A stretch of DNA of 64,000 nucleotides, taken from NCBI RefSeq assembly GCF_000220395.1, contig NW_004086035.1:1-64000 (forward strand), written 5' to 3'. The translations under genes and the position numbers were made by a program. This DNA is from Ichthyophthirius multifiliis. Lineage: Eukaryota; Ciliophora; Oligohymenophorea; Hymenostomatida. Shown here one piece after another: positions 25,550 to 38,170 of this stretch (within the stretch, counting starts at the first letter, position 1; every line of letters starts with the position of its first letter). The notes under the pieces are model-generated. The model saw only the letters and a list, made by a program, of their open reading frames with translations, was not told the origin of the DNA and searched no databases.

Positions 25550-26669
25550 AACGCTTATTTTTTTATATATATAGCAAAAGCACTTTTTAAAAAAATAATT
25601 TAATGTTATTTTATACATAAATATATATATATATATATATAAATATTTAACTGTTATTAAAAATAAAAAATATATTAGCTTATAAAATAATTTTTTTGTA
25701 ATTTTTAAACTTTGTTTAAGATTAATACAATTAAAATATAAAATATTTTAGTTGTTTTATAAAAATTATATTAAATATATATATAAACATAAAATATTGT
25801 TTTTTTGTTAATATAATCTCAATAATATTTTTTTTAAGTAAAAAATATAATATTAATATTTTAATTGAAAAAAGTAAATCTAAATTTAAGTATCTGATAA
25901 AAGCCTGTTATAATTATAATTTTAAATTTTAAATTTTCATATAAATGTGTTAAATATATTAAATTTTCTAATGTTCAGAATTCGAAATATACTTCTTTCA
26001 TATTAAAATGAATAAATTTAATAATTAAATGAAAAAATTAAGTTTTCTAATAAATTCTGTTTAAATGCGAAAAAGTTATTTTTTTTAAAAAAAGTAATAT
26101 TGTTAGAAAAGCTAATTCAGTAAAAAAAAATATTAGTTATAATTAATTTAACTCTTAATTATAATAGGTTGCTATGACTACTTAAAAGATCTAAAATCTG
26201 AACTTTCTTATTATATAACCAAACTATCCTTTATTTTTCATTTGTGAGTAATCTTGCTCTTAGAAATACTTTAAAACGAAACAAAAATAGTTTTAATTAT
26301 GCAGATTTTATATGATATAAATATAATTATAGTTCTTAAAGATTTTGGTAAAACATAGTCTTTTAAATTAATTTTATTTTATTGCTTTCTCTTTGATATA
26401 TCTTAGCTTATTTTTATTAATATATAGAAAGATTAAAAAAATTATTTTGTTTTATCTTATTTTTTTTTCATATAGAAAACTTTTAATTTAAATTATATAG
26501 ACATAATATAGATATATATTTTTTGTTAATAAAACAAATATTAATAAATCTATTAAGATTTTATAGAATAAATATAAAAAATATGTATTTAGATTTATAA
26601 TTTAAACATTAATTAATAAAAAATTCAAATATTTCCTTATCTTTCATGTTTTTCAGTATTATAATTAAT
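25550..26669. other. gene-poor AT-rich region
   Basis: About 1.1 kb. An open frame from an ATG at 26174 runs without TGA into the next gene, but its composition (I, L, Y, F and Q) is what random AT-rich DNA gives with a single stop codon. Confidence 0.5.
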
Positions 26670-26939
26670 ATGAAAAAAAAAATTTAAAAAAAAATTGTTA
26701 ATAAATAAAAGATTTAATCTATAGTTAAAAGTTAAGATTATAAAATCAAATAAAATCGAAATTATTTTATTTATAAAGCTCAATAACCAGAATATTATAA
26801 TCAGATTAAACATTTTAAATAAAGTATCAAATTTAAATTTTATAAGGAAGCAAATAGAAGGAGGCTGGATTCATTTTAAGATAAAAATGTTGAAATTTGT
26901 AAAACTGAGAAAAATTAAATTATATAAGTAATAATATGA
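26670..26939 (+). CDS. possible small basic protein
   Basis: 89 codons from an ATG to TGA, not recognised. The start is a poly-Lys run, but the second half has balanced composition (for example SQDYKIKQNRNYFIYKAQ, EANRRRLDSFQDKN), unlike surrounding random frames. It could be the last exon of a larger gene with undetected upstream exons. Confidence 0.35.
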
Positions 26940-27210
26940 ATTTTGTTTTATTATTAAAGACTAAAAAATATTTATATCTATTAATAATTATTTTTATTTT
27001 ACTTAATTTAATTTATTTTATATATATTTTATAAGATTTTGCTTATATAAAAATAATTATATATTTTTTATTTTTTTCAATTATTATTAATACTTTATTT
27101 ACCATAAATTTAAAAATACATATATTTTATATATATTTTTTGAATAATTAGCAATTTTTTATAATTTTTGATAAGATATATATTTTACCTAAAAAATAAA
27201 AAAAAATTCT

Positions 27211-27887
27211 TCACTTCTTATTTTCTTTATATTTTTAATATTCAGGATACTTATCATAAAGTTCTTTTCTTTTTTCATCAAACTTTTAGCTAGTTTAATT
27301 TTAATAATTAGTTTATAATTCTTATAAGGTAACATTCTTTCTAAAATAAAATAAAAATAAAATATTAACAAAAATTTATACCCATTATTATCTTTAACTA
27401 ATAATTCTTTTTTTTATTTATTATTTTCAATAAAAGATCTTTTATACATATAAGCAAAAATAATGCAAAAAAATTAAATTCCCACAGCTCCTCCCAAAAC
27501 ATAACAAACCAAATTAAAATTATTTAATATAACATTTTTTATTTTCTCTGTTTCATTTTTACTATTCATTTATTTTCCTGCCCAATCAATAATTTTTTAT
27601 TTCGAAGTGATTATTAAGGCATCTAAAATTATTTATCCTAAAAAAATAATTGCTAATAAAAATATGTAAATGCTTAGTTTTGCTACCGATTATTTCATAT
27701 GCTATCCTAATAATGATATTACAAATTCTATAAATCCTAATATTATAATAGATAAATTAAGTAGACTTATGGCTTTTACTTCAGCCCATAGCCAAACACC
27801 AACTGCAATTAAGGATAATGATTATAAAAGAAATAAAAAATTTAAAAGATTGTATAGATAATATATGCATTTATTTCCGGATATCAT
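27211..27887 (-). CDS. tetraspanin-like four-pass membrane protein
   Basis: 211 residues with four hydrophobic helices: NLLNFLFLLQSLSLIAVGVW, LSIIILGFIEFVISLLG, LSIYIFLLAIIFLGQI and VCYVLGGAVGIQFFCIIFAY. The layout, with a short first loop, a larger loop of about 35 residues between helices 3 and 4, and Gly in helix 4, is that of tetraspanins. The diagnostic CCG cysteines are absent from the large loop, so it may be a divergent member or another four-pass family. The tail is charged (TSQKFDEKRKEL, PEYQKYKENKK). One intron, 27341-27381 (41 bp), gives an exact frame. Probable plasma or vesicle membrane location. Confidence 0.6.
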
Positions 27888-28184
27888 TTTAGTTTTATTT
27901 TTGCTTTATTTTTTTATTTATATTTTTTTTATAATTATTATATTTTTAATTTAATTGAAACCATGTATTTATAATAAAAATAAACTAAACCGAAACAATT
28001 TAATTTTTAAATTATAATTTATTTTTAATAAAAAGTTTAATTTATTTAAAAAAAAATTCTATATATTTACATTATAAAATAAAAATCTTGCTTAAGATTT
28101 TCATTTTAATTAATTGAAATAATAAAAATGATAATAAAATATAATCTAAAATAAACAAATCATAAAAAAACAAAACAAAACAAA

Positions 28185-28682
28185 ATGTTAAACTTTTTAT
28201 AAAGCTAAAAGAATCTTACTTATCATGAACTAATAAATTATATAATTAATGAAAATACAGAAAATTTTTAAATAACGTAAAATCCAAAACGTTAAAGACC
28301 TTTTTCTCTTTTCGAAGACTTGATAATAATTTAAGCATGTGGTGAAAGATAAATACTAACAACAAAAGACTATTTAAATGTATCTAAAGGAGGAAAGATT
28401 AAAAGATCAGTTGAAGCTGTTCGTGCAAGATCAAAAAAATATTTAAATAATTTAAAGGAACCTGATATATAATAAATAATTAAATTTTCTATTTAGAATA
28501 ATGTTTAAGGATATATTTAATTTAAAAGAAATGGAAAAAATGTTTTATTTTAAAATTGTGTAGTTAATTTAAAAAAAAAATATGAGAGATTCAAAGAAAT
28601 ACATAATAAAGAGAAAACTTAAGAAAATGATAAAGAAAATCAGTCTAGTTAAATTTTATAAAATGATAATTTATCTAATTGA
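28185..28682 (+). CDS. Rap1/Myb-like DNA-binding domain protein
   Basis: 165 residues, single exon. Residues about 38-90 (RPFSLFEDLIIIQACG ... GKIKRSVEAVRARSKKYL) follow the Myb/SANT pattern: an acidic first helix with ED, then a basic recognition helix ending in R-x-R-x-KKYL, closest in style to Rap1-type Myb domains. This suggests DNA or chromatin binding; the target is unknown. The tail is Q, N, K and E-rich. It converges with RAD23, with only 45 bp between the two stop codons. Confidence 0.55.
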
Positions 28683-28727
28683 ATTTTTTTTAAAAAAATA
28701 AAAATATATATAATTTATATTTTTAAT

Positions 28728-29737
28728 TCATTAAAAATATTCAGTATTTATATTTTTTTATTTTTACTATTGTTCTAATTCTTTATTTTCGAGATATTAA
28801 TTAGTCTCTTAAGTACTATAATTGCTTACAATGAATGCAAACAAAACTTAATTTCGATCAATTTATCTTTATGTTGCTATTTATTCGATTTCTATATTTT
28901 ACTCATTATTTAAAATTATTGAATTAGGAGGTAAATCTATTAAAAAATAATAAAATAAATATTTTAAAAACATTGTTTTTTTATTTAATACGAATTCCTC
29001 CGTCTATTTTTGTAGTTTATTATATCATTTGTAAAACTTATTGTTGATTAACTTATAATGATTCTGCAAATTATTAATTTGTTTCTTTAATTTATTATAT
29101 AAGAGGTATAATTAGTTCTCCATTTTAACTTATTTATTAAGCTGCTTGTTAAAACTAAGGATTTTAGTTTAAAAAATAAATTTGCTCGATTGTATGAATA
29201 TTATTTTATTAATAAATTTATGGATTTTTTGCTTTTAAACAATTTGAAATTAAGTATTCTAATGCTTCTTCAATGTTATTCTAAGAATTATTTAAAGATT
29301 ATATAATATCATGCTTTTCAAAAGATAATGATTGTTATATTATATCAGCTTCTGTTAAATTTTTTAAATAATTTAATTTTTATTCTTCAACTATTTTATA
29401 AGGTTTTTATAATTAACTAAACTATAAAAAATAATTTAAATAAAAGTATATATATATATTATTAATTTTTAACTTTTTATTAAATCATTAATGTTAATTA
29501 ATCACCTTATTTTAAATTTAATTCACTACATGTTTATTAATCTAATATTTATTTACCATTAAAAATTAAAATTAAATTTCTTTTATCTTAATTAGTTTAT
29601 TCTTCTAATTAAAATTTTAATTCTTAAACCTTTTGGTAATATATATATATAAATATGATTATATTTAATACAGTTGTATTGCTTTCGAAATTAAGACAGA
29701 ATAATTATCCTTTAAGAGTTTTTATATTTAATATCAT
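28728..29737 (-). CDS. RAD23: RAD23-like ubiquitin shuttle protein
   Basis: 286 residues. The order of domains is the RAD23 one. An N-terminal ubiquitin-like domain starts MILNIKTLKGQLFCLNF and continues LILIFNGKQILDQQT and LKQGDQLTLM. A UBA domain follows (LTEADIIQQSLSF, NNIEEALEYLI), then an XPC-binding/STI1 module (LNQNPQFQQAAQQISQN, LIIPLIQQIKETN) and a C-terminal UBA (NNEQNIEIEQIA, NQVLFAFIVSNYS). RAD23 carries ubiquitinated clients to the proteasome and helps XPC in nucleotide excision repair. Three introns (29630-29671, 29422-29473, 28937-28991) give an exact reading frame. The second intron starts GTTAAA rather than GTA. Confidence 0.92.
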
Positions 29738-29893
29738 ATAATTGTATATTTTTTAATAATTTAAATATAATATAGTATATAGAAGTATACATATAAAAAT
29801 ATCTTATAAAATTAATATGTAAATAAATTATACAAATATAAATATATAAATAATAATATATATAATGTAATTAAATTATAAATTCAAAATAAA

Positions 29894-29932
<39 letters not shown>

Positions 29933-30203
29933 AAAAAAAAAAAAAATTTGTTATTTTAATAAAAAAATATATTGTAAATTTATAAATAAATTAAATATTA
30001 TAATAAAATATAAATATATATATATTATTAAATATATATATTCTTATATATAATTAATAATATATAATAGTATTTTAATATATTTATTAATTAAAAAAAT
30101 CATTATTTTATTATTATTATATAGCTACTTATATTAATATATTGCTAATATAATTTTCTTTTAATACAAATAAATAAAGAAATACATTTTCATATAATAA
30201 AAT
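29738..30203. other. divergent intergenic region
   Basis: About 0.47 kb between the RAD23 start and the Q-rich gene start. A/T only with an AT run at 29899-29926; it must contain both promoters. Confidence 0.6.
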
Positions 30204-31012
30204 ATGAGTTTTAGTAATGAAAGTAAAATTAATTAATAATAATAGCCAGATATCAAATTTTCTATATATAATATATCATAAGGTAAGTAAGACAAGTTAA
30301 ATATTTCATAAGTCATGTTTTTTTATTTTTATTATATTTTTAAGTGAATAAGATGAAAATTTGTTAAAAGGTTTATCATTAAATTTTTAGCTTGATGAAA
30401 AAGAAGATAAAAATATTTTTTTGTTAAATAATTAATCTCATTTAAATTAATAGATGTTTGAAAATTAATAATAAGATATTCTTTATAATTTTTAAAAAAA
30501 TGAGTAAAATTTATAAAAAGAATAGTCTTAAAATATAAATATTTAGAGTAATTAACAAATTTCATAATAATCTTCTACTAATTCTAATATTTCTAGTTAA
30601 AATCATGCTATATAAAATTAAATATATACATAACTTTAATAAAAAATTCTTAATGATTAGTAATGTAAGTTTTTAAATATAAAAAAATAAAAATTACAAT
30701 TTAATATTATTTATATTTTTTATTTATAAAAAAGTTTAAAACCTTGAAAATTTATTTTAAACATAATAATAATAATAACAATAATTAAATGAATAAAATG
30801 TATAAGAAATGTGCTAAACCTAATTTATAAAAACAAATCCATAATTTAGAACTCTTTTTCATACAGTAATTCTTTAAAATTTAAGAGAAGTAATGTTAAA
30901 TAAACCTCACAAAATTAAATTATTTGAATAATTAGATGATGTTGATTTTAATGATATTTAATAAATAAGAAATAAATATTTAAATGAAAATAATTCTGTT
31001 TCTTATTTTTGA
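30204..31012 (+). CDS. Gln/Asn-rich protein of unknown function
   Basis: 226 residues, not recognised. Two introns (30287-30344, 30665-30734) give an exact frame. The first two thirds are low-complexity Q/N/S, with most Gln encoded by TAA or TAG. The last ~70 residues are more ordered and helical: NPQFRTLFHTVILQNLREVM, then KPHKIKLFEQLDDVDFND. Such a tail could be a protein-binding module. No membrane segment or signal peptide. Confidence 0.65.
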
Positions 31013-31237
31013 AATTATAAAAAATATATTATTTTTATATATAAAGTGAATTCATTTTTTTTTATTATTTATAAATTATGTTTTTTTTTTTTATCTAATT
31101 ATATATATTTTAAAGTAAAAGAATTCTATATAATTTTTAATGATTATTTGATTTATTTATAAATTATAATTTTTTTTAATATCTAACAAAATATTAATTT
31201 TTATTATTATTAAAATAAATAAATAATAAAAAAAAGT

Positions 31238-31693
31238 ATGTTTCAACTACTTTTAATAAGACTAATATATATTCTATTTTTCATAAATTAAATTTATGTA
31301 AATTTAAGTGACGAAAAAGGCTTAAATTAATAAAAAATGTTTAATTATTAAGTTTATTTTTAATTTTTGACGATTATTTACTTTTTATATGTTTTATTTA
31401 TTATATTTAGAATGCATTTTTTTTCTAAATATACTTCTTTTATTTTATTAACATTAGAAATCATTAGTTTTAGAATAGATTTTTTATAATAAAATGAACA
31501 TTTATATTCATTTTTGCTTAATATTTCTATTTATTCAGTTGGCATTTTTATATGTAGTAAAATAAATTATTGTTCTGAAAAAAAAAATTCTAAAAATTAT
31601 GATAAACTGAATTATTTAAGAAAGGTTTAGAGATGTTTGAGTGAAAATTTAGGTATAAAAGCAAAGAAATATAAAAAAGTTACAAGAAATTGA
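31238..31693 (+). CDS. small protein with three hydrophobic helices
   Basis: 127 residues if a 72-bp intron (31339-31410, GTTTAA..TTTAG) is removed; the sum is then exactly in frame. The N-terminus (LLLIRLIYILFFINQIYV) may be a signal anchor. Two more hydrophobic stretches are YTSFILLTLEIISFRIDFL and YSFLLNISIYSVGIFICSK. The tail is strongly basic (NYDKLNYLRKVQR, KAKKYKKVTRN). Family not recognised; a membrane protein is inferred from hydropathy only. An intronless start at 31412 is possible. Confidence 0.5.
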
Positions 31694-31838
31694 ATTACTT
31701 TAAAGGAAAAAATAAAAAAATATATGATTATATATTATTATTTATATAAAATAAATAAATTATAAAAATATTTTTATTATAAAATAAACTTTCTAATTAT
31801 ATATGTTTTATTAAATTTGTATTTTTTTAATTAATATT

Positions 31839-32532
31839 TCATATATTTATATTAATTCTATTATTTTGATAAGAAAATTCTTTAAAAAATTCATCATCAT
31901 CTGTATTTGTACAAGATATATCATGTATTTGAAATTCTGAATTATTTCTATATATCTTAATTATAATAACAAAAAAAATTAATATTTTGTTATTAAGAAA
32001 AAAAAAACTACAATATTAAAATTTTATAACTCTAAAGGATTTTTATTTGGTGGTATATATGGTGATTTAATTTCCTTTTTAAATAATTTTTCCCAATCAA
32101 TATTTTTAAAAAATGAATGGTTTTTAATTTCTTCAAAACCTTTTGAACCTAATCTTTTATTAACATCAGTTTGTAGTAAAAAATAAATTAAATTTTTAGC
32201 ATTATTTGATAAAAAATTGGGAAAATTATATTTTCCTTTAAGAATATCAATATAAATTTAGTATTTATTAAATATTTATTCAATATTCCAAAAGGGGGTT
32301 TTTCCACATAGCATTTCATAAATTAAAACACCCTACGAATATAATAAATAAAAAAAAAAAATTAAATTAATTACTAATTGCCAAAAATCACATATTTTAT
32401 TATGTCCTTTTTATAAAATTTATTCAGGAGACATATATTCTGGTGATCCACATATAGTATACGTTTAATCAGATTCTATATATAATTATAAATTATTTAT
32501 AAAAATGAATATATATTTATAAATAATTTTTT

Positions 32533-32566
<34 letters not shown>

Positions 32567-33304
32567 TGTTTATTTATTAATATATATAAAATATTAATAT
32601 TTATTAAAAACCTTTAATATTATCTTTAAATAAACTAAAGTCTGTTAATTTAATGTAACTATTAGATTCTAGTAATATATTCTCTAGTTTAAGATCTTTA
32701 TATAAAATATTTTATTAATGTAGATATTCTAAAGCTAAAACTACTTAAGCTACTGTATTTTCATCAAATTTAGAAAACAATTACAAATGCTTATATAAAT
32801 CCCCTTCTATAACATATTCTGTTATTAAATATAAATTATGCTTAGTTTAAAATGTATAAAATAAGGATACAATAAATGGAGAAGATGCTTTTTACAAAAT
32901 ATTTCTTTCAGCTAGGCTTTTTACTATTAAATTTTATTTTTTTAGTAATTTTTTCTTATATACTTTCATAGCATAAATTTGTTCTATACATATATATTTA
33001 ATTTTTGTTTATTTTTTATTTTATTTTTAAAAATTTACTATTATTTTTATTTTTAACTTTATATACATTTGCATATGATCCTTATCCTATATTCTGAAGA
33101 AATAAAATTATATTAATATAATAAATATTTAATTTAATATGTATTTAACTTTTAGAATGTAAATGATTTTAATGAAACTTTATTTTATGTACATGAATAA
33201 AGTAAATTATCTTCTTCTTTATTGATTATAGAGTTTAAACTTTTTAAATTATCATTTTAATAATTATTATCATTATTTAAACAGACAATTATAGAGTTTC
33301 CCAT
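31839..33304 (-). CDS. AGC-type protein kinase
   Basis: About 373 residues. Kinase motifs: IGQGSYANVYKV, IYAMKVYKKKLL, ITEYVIEGDLYKHL, LYKDLKLENILL, LTDFSLFKD, ICGSPEYMSPEQ and GVLIYEMLCGKTPFW. RLGSKGFEEIKNHSFFKNIDWEKL and SPYIPPNKNPLEL are the AGC-family end. Two catalytic-core changes stand out: KDLKLEN in place of RDLKPEN, and DFS in place of DFG. Five introns: 33094-33149, 32984-33038, 32476-32611 (136 bp with AT repeats), 32333-32374 and 31956-32011. Exon 1 lacks one base for a perfect join, most easily an A in the short run at 33150-33153. PKA/S6K/PKB-like by eye; substrate unknown. Confidence 0.85.
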
Positions 33305-34196
33305 TTTTTTTCTTCTTTTTTTTCAACTTTTATCTTATATGAAATTAAATTTTTGTATATTTAACTTATAATTTTTATTTATGAAAATATTAAAAGAATA
33401 TATTTTTTATAATATAGAGGTAATGTTATTTATTTCTAATCAATTTGATAAATTACATTTAGATTTTATCTATTTACATCTTATTATTATGAAATTCTAA
33501 TTTAATGACGTTTATATTAATTAAGTATATAAATTAATTTAGACTTTTAATTTAGAATAATTAAAAGGTAAAAATAAAAAAATGAAATATATAAATAAAT
33601 TAAAATAGAATAGAAGTGTTAATCTAGGTATATTTTTAAAAATTACAGAAAGAAAAATTATAAAATTTTAATAAAATAAAATATTTTGCATTATATTGAA
33701 AATATGTGTATTATGTAATTTAAGATTAAAAATTTAGAAATTATTATATATTATTTTTATTATATATTCAAATTATAATATTTTTAAATTACATATTTAA
33801 AATGTTTTTTCTGGAAATGCTGGCTTTACCGAAAAATAGAAAAAAAGTTAATTAATATAATTTGTTATCTTTCAAAACATGAATATTATAGAGAGTTAAT
33901 AATATATAAATAATAAAATATATATATACATTAAATAAAAGTTAAAATTTATTATATTATAAGAAATAAATATTTATTTATTACCGTATATATATTAAAT
34001 TAATATATTCTAAATATATTATTTATTATAAATTATTTATATAAAAAGTTAAATAAAAATTTTAAGTATATATAAAACTTATTATATACTGTTTATCAAG
34101 AATTTATATTAAATAAATTAATATAATGCCGCCTATGTATTAATTTTATAATAATAAATTAACTTAACTTTTCATATATTATTTATAATTTTTTTT
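33305..34196. other. gene-free AT-rich region
   Basis: About 0.9 kb. A short GC-richer patch at 33811-33831 (CTGGAAATGCTGGCTTTACC) stands out but matches no RNA or protein I recognise. Confidence 0.5.
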
Positions 34197-34718
34197 TCAG
34201 AAAAACTCATCTTCTTATATACTTAAAAGCTTCAATTTTTATTTAATCTAAATATCATTTTATTTTTCGACTTAAATTTTATTGTTCTTATTATATTAAG
34301 GTTTAAAAGTTAATTCATCGAACTTATCTTCCATTGCCTATTCTTATTATTAATTTTATTTTTCCAATTTTTTTAAAAAAGCAAATGCATTTTGGACTTA
34401 GTTTTATTCATCATATTCTACATCTTCCATATTATAATAAATATATTTGTTTTCTTTATTTTTATTAGATTATTCTATTTCAAGGATTTTTTGGCATTGT
34501 CCTAAAGCATTAAATAAATTTTTTGCTTTATTATTAAAATTTATATCTGCATTAGAAATATTAAAATCAATTTCTTTTCTATCTTATATTATTTATTATA
34601 ATTCTTTTATTTGCCTTTAATCTGTTATATTAAAATAATTATTTACATCTATTTCTCTAAAATCAGCAGGCTATTTTTATATTAGCTTATCGCTTTATTA
34701 AAAACTTTTTATAATCAT
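34197..34718 (-). CDS. unknown helical protein
   Basis: 173 residues, single exon, not recognised. N-terminal SDKLIQKQPADFREIDVNNY is followed by helical, Q/K/E-rich sequence (LFNALGQCQKILEIE, QVQNAFAFLKKLEKQ). The end is DELTFKPQYNKNNK then LLSIQEDEFF. No signal peptide or membrane segment. It is divergent with the DnaJ gene; about 195 bp separate the two ATGs. Confidence 0.6.
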
Positions 34719-34913
34719 TTATTTTTATTAAAAATTATATATAAATTAATATTTCTTATTAAAAATAATAATATAAAAATAATTTATTTAAATAAAACTT
34801 AAATAATAAATATATATTTTCATCTATTTTTTTTTAAAAAAATAATAAATAAAATAGAAAATAAAAAGTATTTACAAATAATCTAATTAATAAACATTAT
34901 AAAAATAATAATA

Positions 34914-36461
34914 ATGAATATATGTTTATTATTAATTCTATATATAATTAATATATAATAATATATATGTGAAAAGGACTATTATAAAATACTAGGAATT
35001 TCTAGAAATAGTGATTTAAGATAAATAAAACAATAATTTAAAAAAATGGCATTAAAATATCATCCTGATAAAAATCAAAATAACATATACTTAGCAGAAT
35101 TAGAATTTTCTTAGATAGTAGAGGCTTATGAAATATTAGGCGATTCCTAAAAAAGGGACGCTTACGATAATTTTGGTGAATTTGCATTTAATAAAAATAA
35201 ATAAAATAATTAAAGTGAAAAAGTTTAAGATGATGTCGAAAATACATTCGATTAGGAATATTTTGAAGACATATTTGATTGCTTTCATAATAACTAGATG
35301 GAATTCAAAAAATAATAGCAATAGAATAGTCCTTAAAATAAATAAATAACTAATTTAAGATATTAGAATATATTTAGTTAGTTTTTTATAAAATTAAATA
35401 AAGATAGTAAAAGAAAAAACGTTTTCTAAAACTCAGACGTAATTATTTTTAAAATGGAATAATTAAGTAATTTTCTATAAAGAAATTAAGTCTGGATAGT
35501 ATTATTTTACAACAAATATTAACCAGAGTCTTTAGAAATAATAGATGTTTATAAAAAATTTGCTTCAAAATATAAAGGAATATTTACTGTTTCCAGCATT
35601 AATTGTAAAAACGAAATTTCTTTATGTGAAGATCAATTTGAAGTTTTTTATTATCCTAAAATAAAAGCTTTCTCTGCGCATATAGAATCCCAAGGATAAG
35701 AATACAAAAATGATATGAAGGACATTCAAAAAATAGGACTTTTCGCATCCAATTTAATGGAAGACTATTCCCAAAAAGTCACTAAGGAAAATTATAAATA
35801 ATTACATATATAAGCTAAGAGAATAATTGCCCTTTTTACTGAAAAATAATATACACCTATTTTAATTAAGGCTTTCTCAAAGGAATTTAAGGATAGTTTA
35901 TAGTTTATTATTATACATAGTAGCGAAAAACATTTATTAAAGAAGTTTAATGTTACTTAATTTCCAACAATAGTAGGTTTATATGATGTTAAGAGATATT
36001 AAATGACGGTATATAAAGGGGTCAAAAATAAAGAATATATAAGAAAGTTTCTTAAATTATAAATCATAATTAATAATTAGCATATGAATATTAATAAACT
36101 TCTCAAATAATAACATTTAGCTAATTAATATAATATAATTATTTTTATTTTAATTGTTTAAGATGTTAAATAGTCTCTTATGTTAAATAACTTGGAAGAT
36201 AATTACCCCGGTTTTGATTTCTATTATACTTTTTATAATAATATTAATGTAAGGCTTTAGGAGGATTTTTAATATAAATTCCCTAATGCTATTGCTTTAT
36301 ATAAAGGGAAATATACTAAATATTCCAAAAAATTTAAACTTAGTAAACATAGAATAAATCATTTTATAAATCACATCATTGAAGGAACAGCTGAATTTAA
36401 TTAACCGTTTACTGATGATTTAATATTTATAAAATAATAATAATATAAACATGATTAATGA
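34914..36461 (+). CDS. ER DnaJ-thioredoxin-like chaperone
   Basis: 515 residues, no introns, exact frame. The N-terminus (MNICLLLILYIINIQQY) is a signal peptide. A J domain covers residues 21-90 with DYYKILGISR, the HPD triad at 50-52 and FSQIVEAYEILGD; it stimulates an Hsp70. A thioredoxin-like fold follows (VWIVLFYNKYQPESLEIID, then YYPKIKAFS). A second may follow (FIIIHSSEKHLL, FNVTQFPTIVGLYD). No CXXC appears at the expected place, so the thioredoxin folds are probably not redox active, as in DNAJC16-type proteins. It likely works in ER folding, the same compartment as the SEL1L-like protein. Confidence 0.85.
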
Positions 36462-36478
36462 AAATAAAAACAAAAGAA

Positions 36479-36479
<1 letters not shown>

Positions 36480-36534
<55 letters not shown>
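36480..36534. repeat. AT dinucleotide microsatellite
   Basis: About 27 AT copies just after the DnaJ stop codon. Confidence 0.9.
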
Positions 36535-36537
<3 letters not shown>

Positions 36538-36636
36538 AATTATGTATATATATATATACAAATTTATATTTTATTTTATATATCCAATTTTTTAAATCTT
36601 AAATAATTAGATAGAACTTAAAATCAAAAATTATTC

Positions 36637-37050
36637 ATGATATCCATTTTATCAATATTAATAAAAGTTTTACTAGGTTTATTTGAAAGAAAAAAAATTA
36701 ATTTATTATTTGCCATATATTTGCTTTCACTCAGTATCCATTTATATAAAACAAAAAAAGCTTTTTAGAATATTTTCTAAATAAATTCATTAAATTTTTA
36801 AGTTATATAATATATTTTTTTTTATCATCTTTATCTTTGTCTTTATTTATGTTATTTAATTTACTATTTTATCTATTTATAATTAAGGATCTGATTTCTA
36901 CCTACTATTATATTTTAATAGAGCTTTTGATTTAATCTATTTTTATTGTTTTTAATATATAAATTACATGTATATATATATTGACTATAAAAAATATAAT
37001 ATCTAACATTTCATTCTTAATTATAATTATTAAATATATGTTTATTTTGT
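36637..37050 (+). CDS. possible small multi-pass membrane protein
   Basis: From ATG 36637 the first ~55 codons look protein-like (SILIKVLLGLFERKKINLLF). A second protein-like hydrophobic stretch (FIYVIQFTILSIYNQGSDF) lies in another frame after a T9 run at 36815-36823. Either one base is missing there or an intron of about 85 bp intervenes. The 3' end is not defined. Family not recognised. Confidence 0.3.
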
Positions 37051-38170
37051 TAATTAGTTACTTTCATTTTTATAATTATTTTTTATTTAAATTATATTAA
37101 TAAATAAAAAAAAAAATAGTATGTTTGTTTGCTTAATTAAATTAAAATCAAGATATTTTAAATAATTTAAATAAATCAATAATAATGTAAATATTAACTA
37201 ATACAAATTTGATATATATATGATAGCTAATAATATCTTTAATAAATTTAAATATGCTTTTATATAAAATATGTTATATTTAATTAATAATTTGATATTT
37301 TTAAGAATTTAATTATATTTATTATGGATAAGCTAATTTAATAATGTATTTTTGTTTAATAATTAAAAATTAGTAAGTTTAAAAATTTTTTATTTGTTGC
37401 AATTTTATTTACAAATAAATTACTAATTTTTTTATTTTTATAAGTAATTATTTAAGTATTTTATAAATTTTTTATATTAATTAAAATTTAATATTTAATA
37501 ATAATATAAATTTTATTTTTATTATTTAGAAGTTTATAATTAGTATATAATTGCATTATATGCATTTTTTTTATTTTATTAATTATAATTTAAACTTAAG
37601 AATTAAGTTAAAGTAACAGTTTTTATTTAATAATTACTTGATTAATTAAAATTTAATTTGATATAATATAAGTTATTATTTATAAGCAATTTATATTATC
37701 AATTTTTTTATGTGTATATAGATAATTTATAAACATTTATAAATTATCTAAAAAAATTAGAAATAATTATTATTTTTTAATTTGCATATATATTTTAAAA
37801 GACTAAAAATTTATGAATATAAAAAATAAATAATTTACAATTCTTTTTTTTATGAATAATTATAGCTAATTTATAAATAATAATGATTTAATAATAAAAA
37901 AGTTTATAATATTATAATTATTTTTCATACAAAATTTTAATTGAAATTTATTAATTCTTTATTAAATTTTCTTCAATATTTTATTTTAATAATTTAAAAA
38001 AATTAATAATAAATAAAAAAATAAAAAACAAAAATAATTAAATATAAAAAAAATATTTATTGAAAGAAAATATCTAAATTAATAATGTGAATATAAAAGA
38101 CAAAAATAAAATTAAAAATTAAGAAAAAAATAAATAAATAATTAAAAAATAATAAATAAAAAAATAAATA
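37051..38170. other. gene-free AT-rich region
   Basis: About 1.1 kb upstream of eS7. Long TGA-free frames occur by composition only. The last 180 bases, rich in AAATAA and ATAAA, form the eS7 leader. Confidence 0.55.

Noticed and set aside
26174-26896. TGA-free frame of about 240 codons
   Set aside because: With TGA as the only stop and very high AT content such frames arise by chance; it shows no conserved motif and overlaps a better small frame.
33811-33831. GC-richer patch as a small RNA
   Set aside because: No match to tRNA, snRNA or SRP RNA motifs and no pairing partner nearby.
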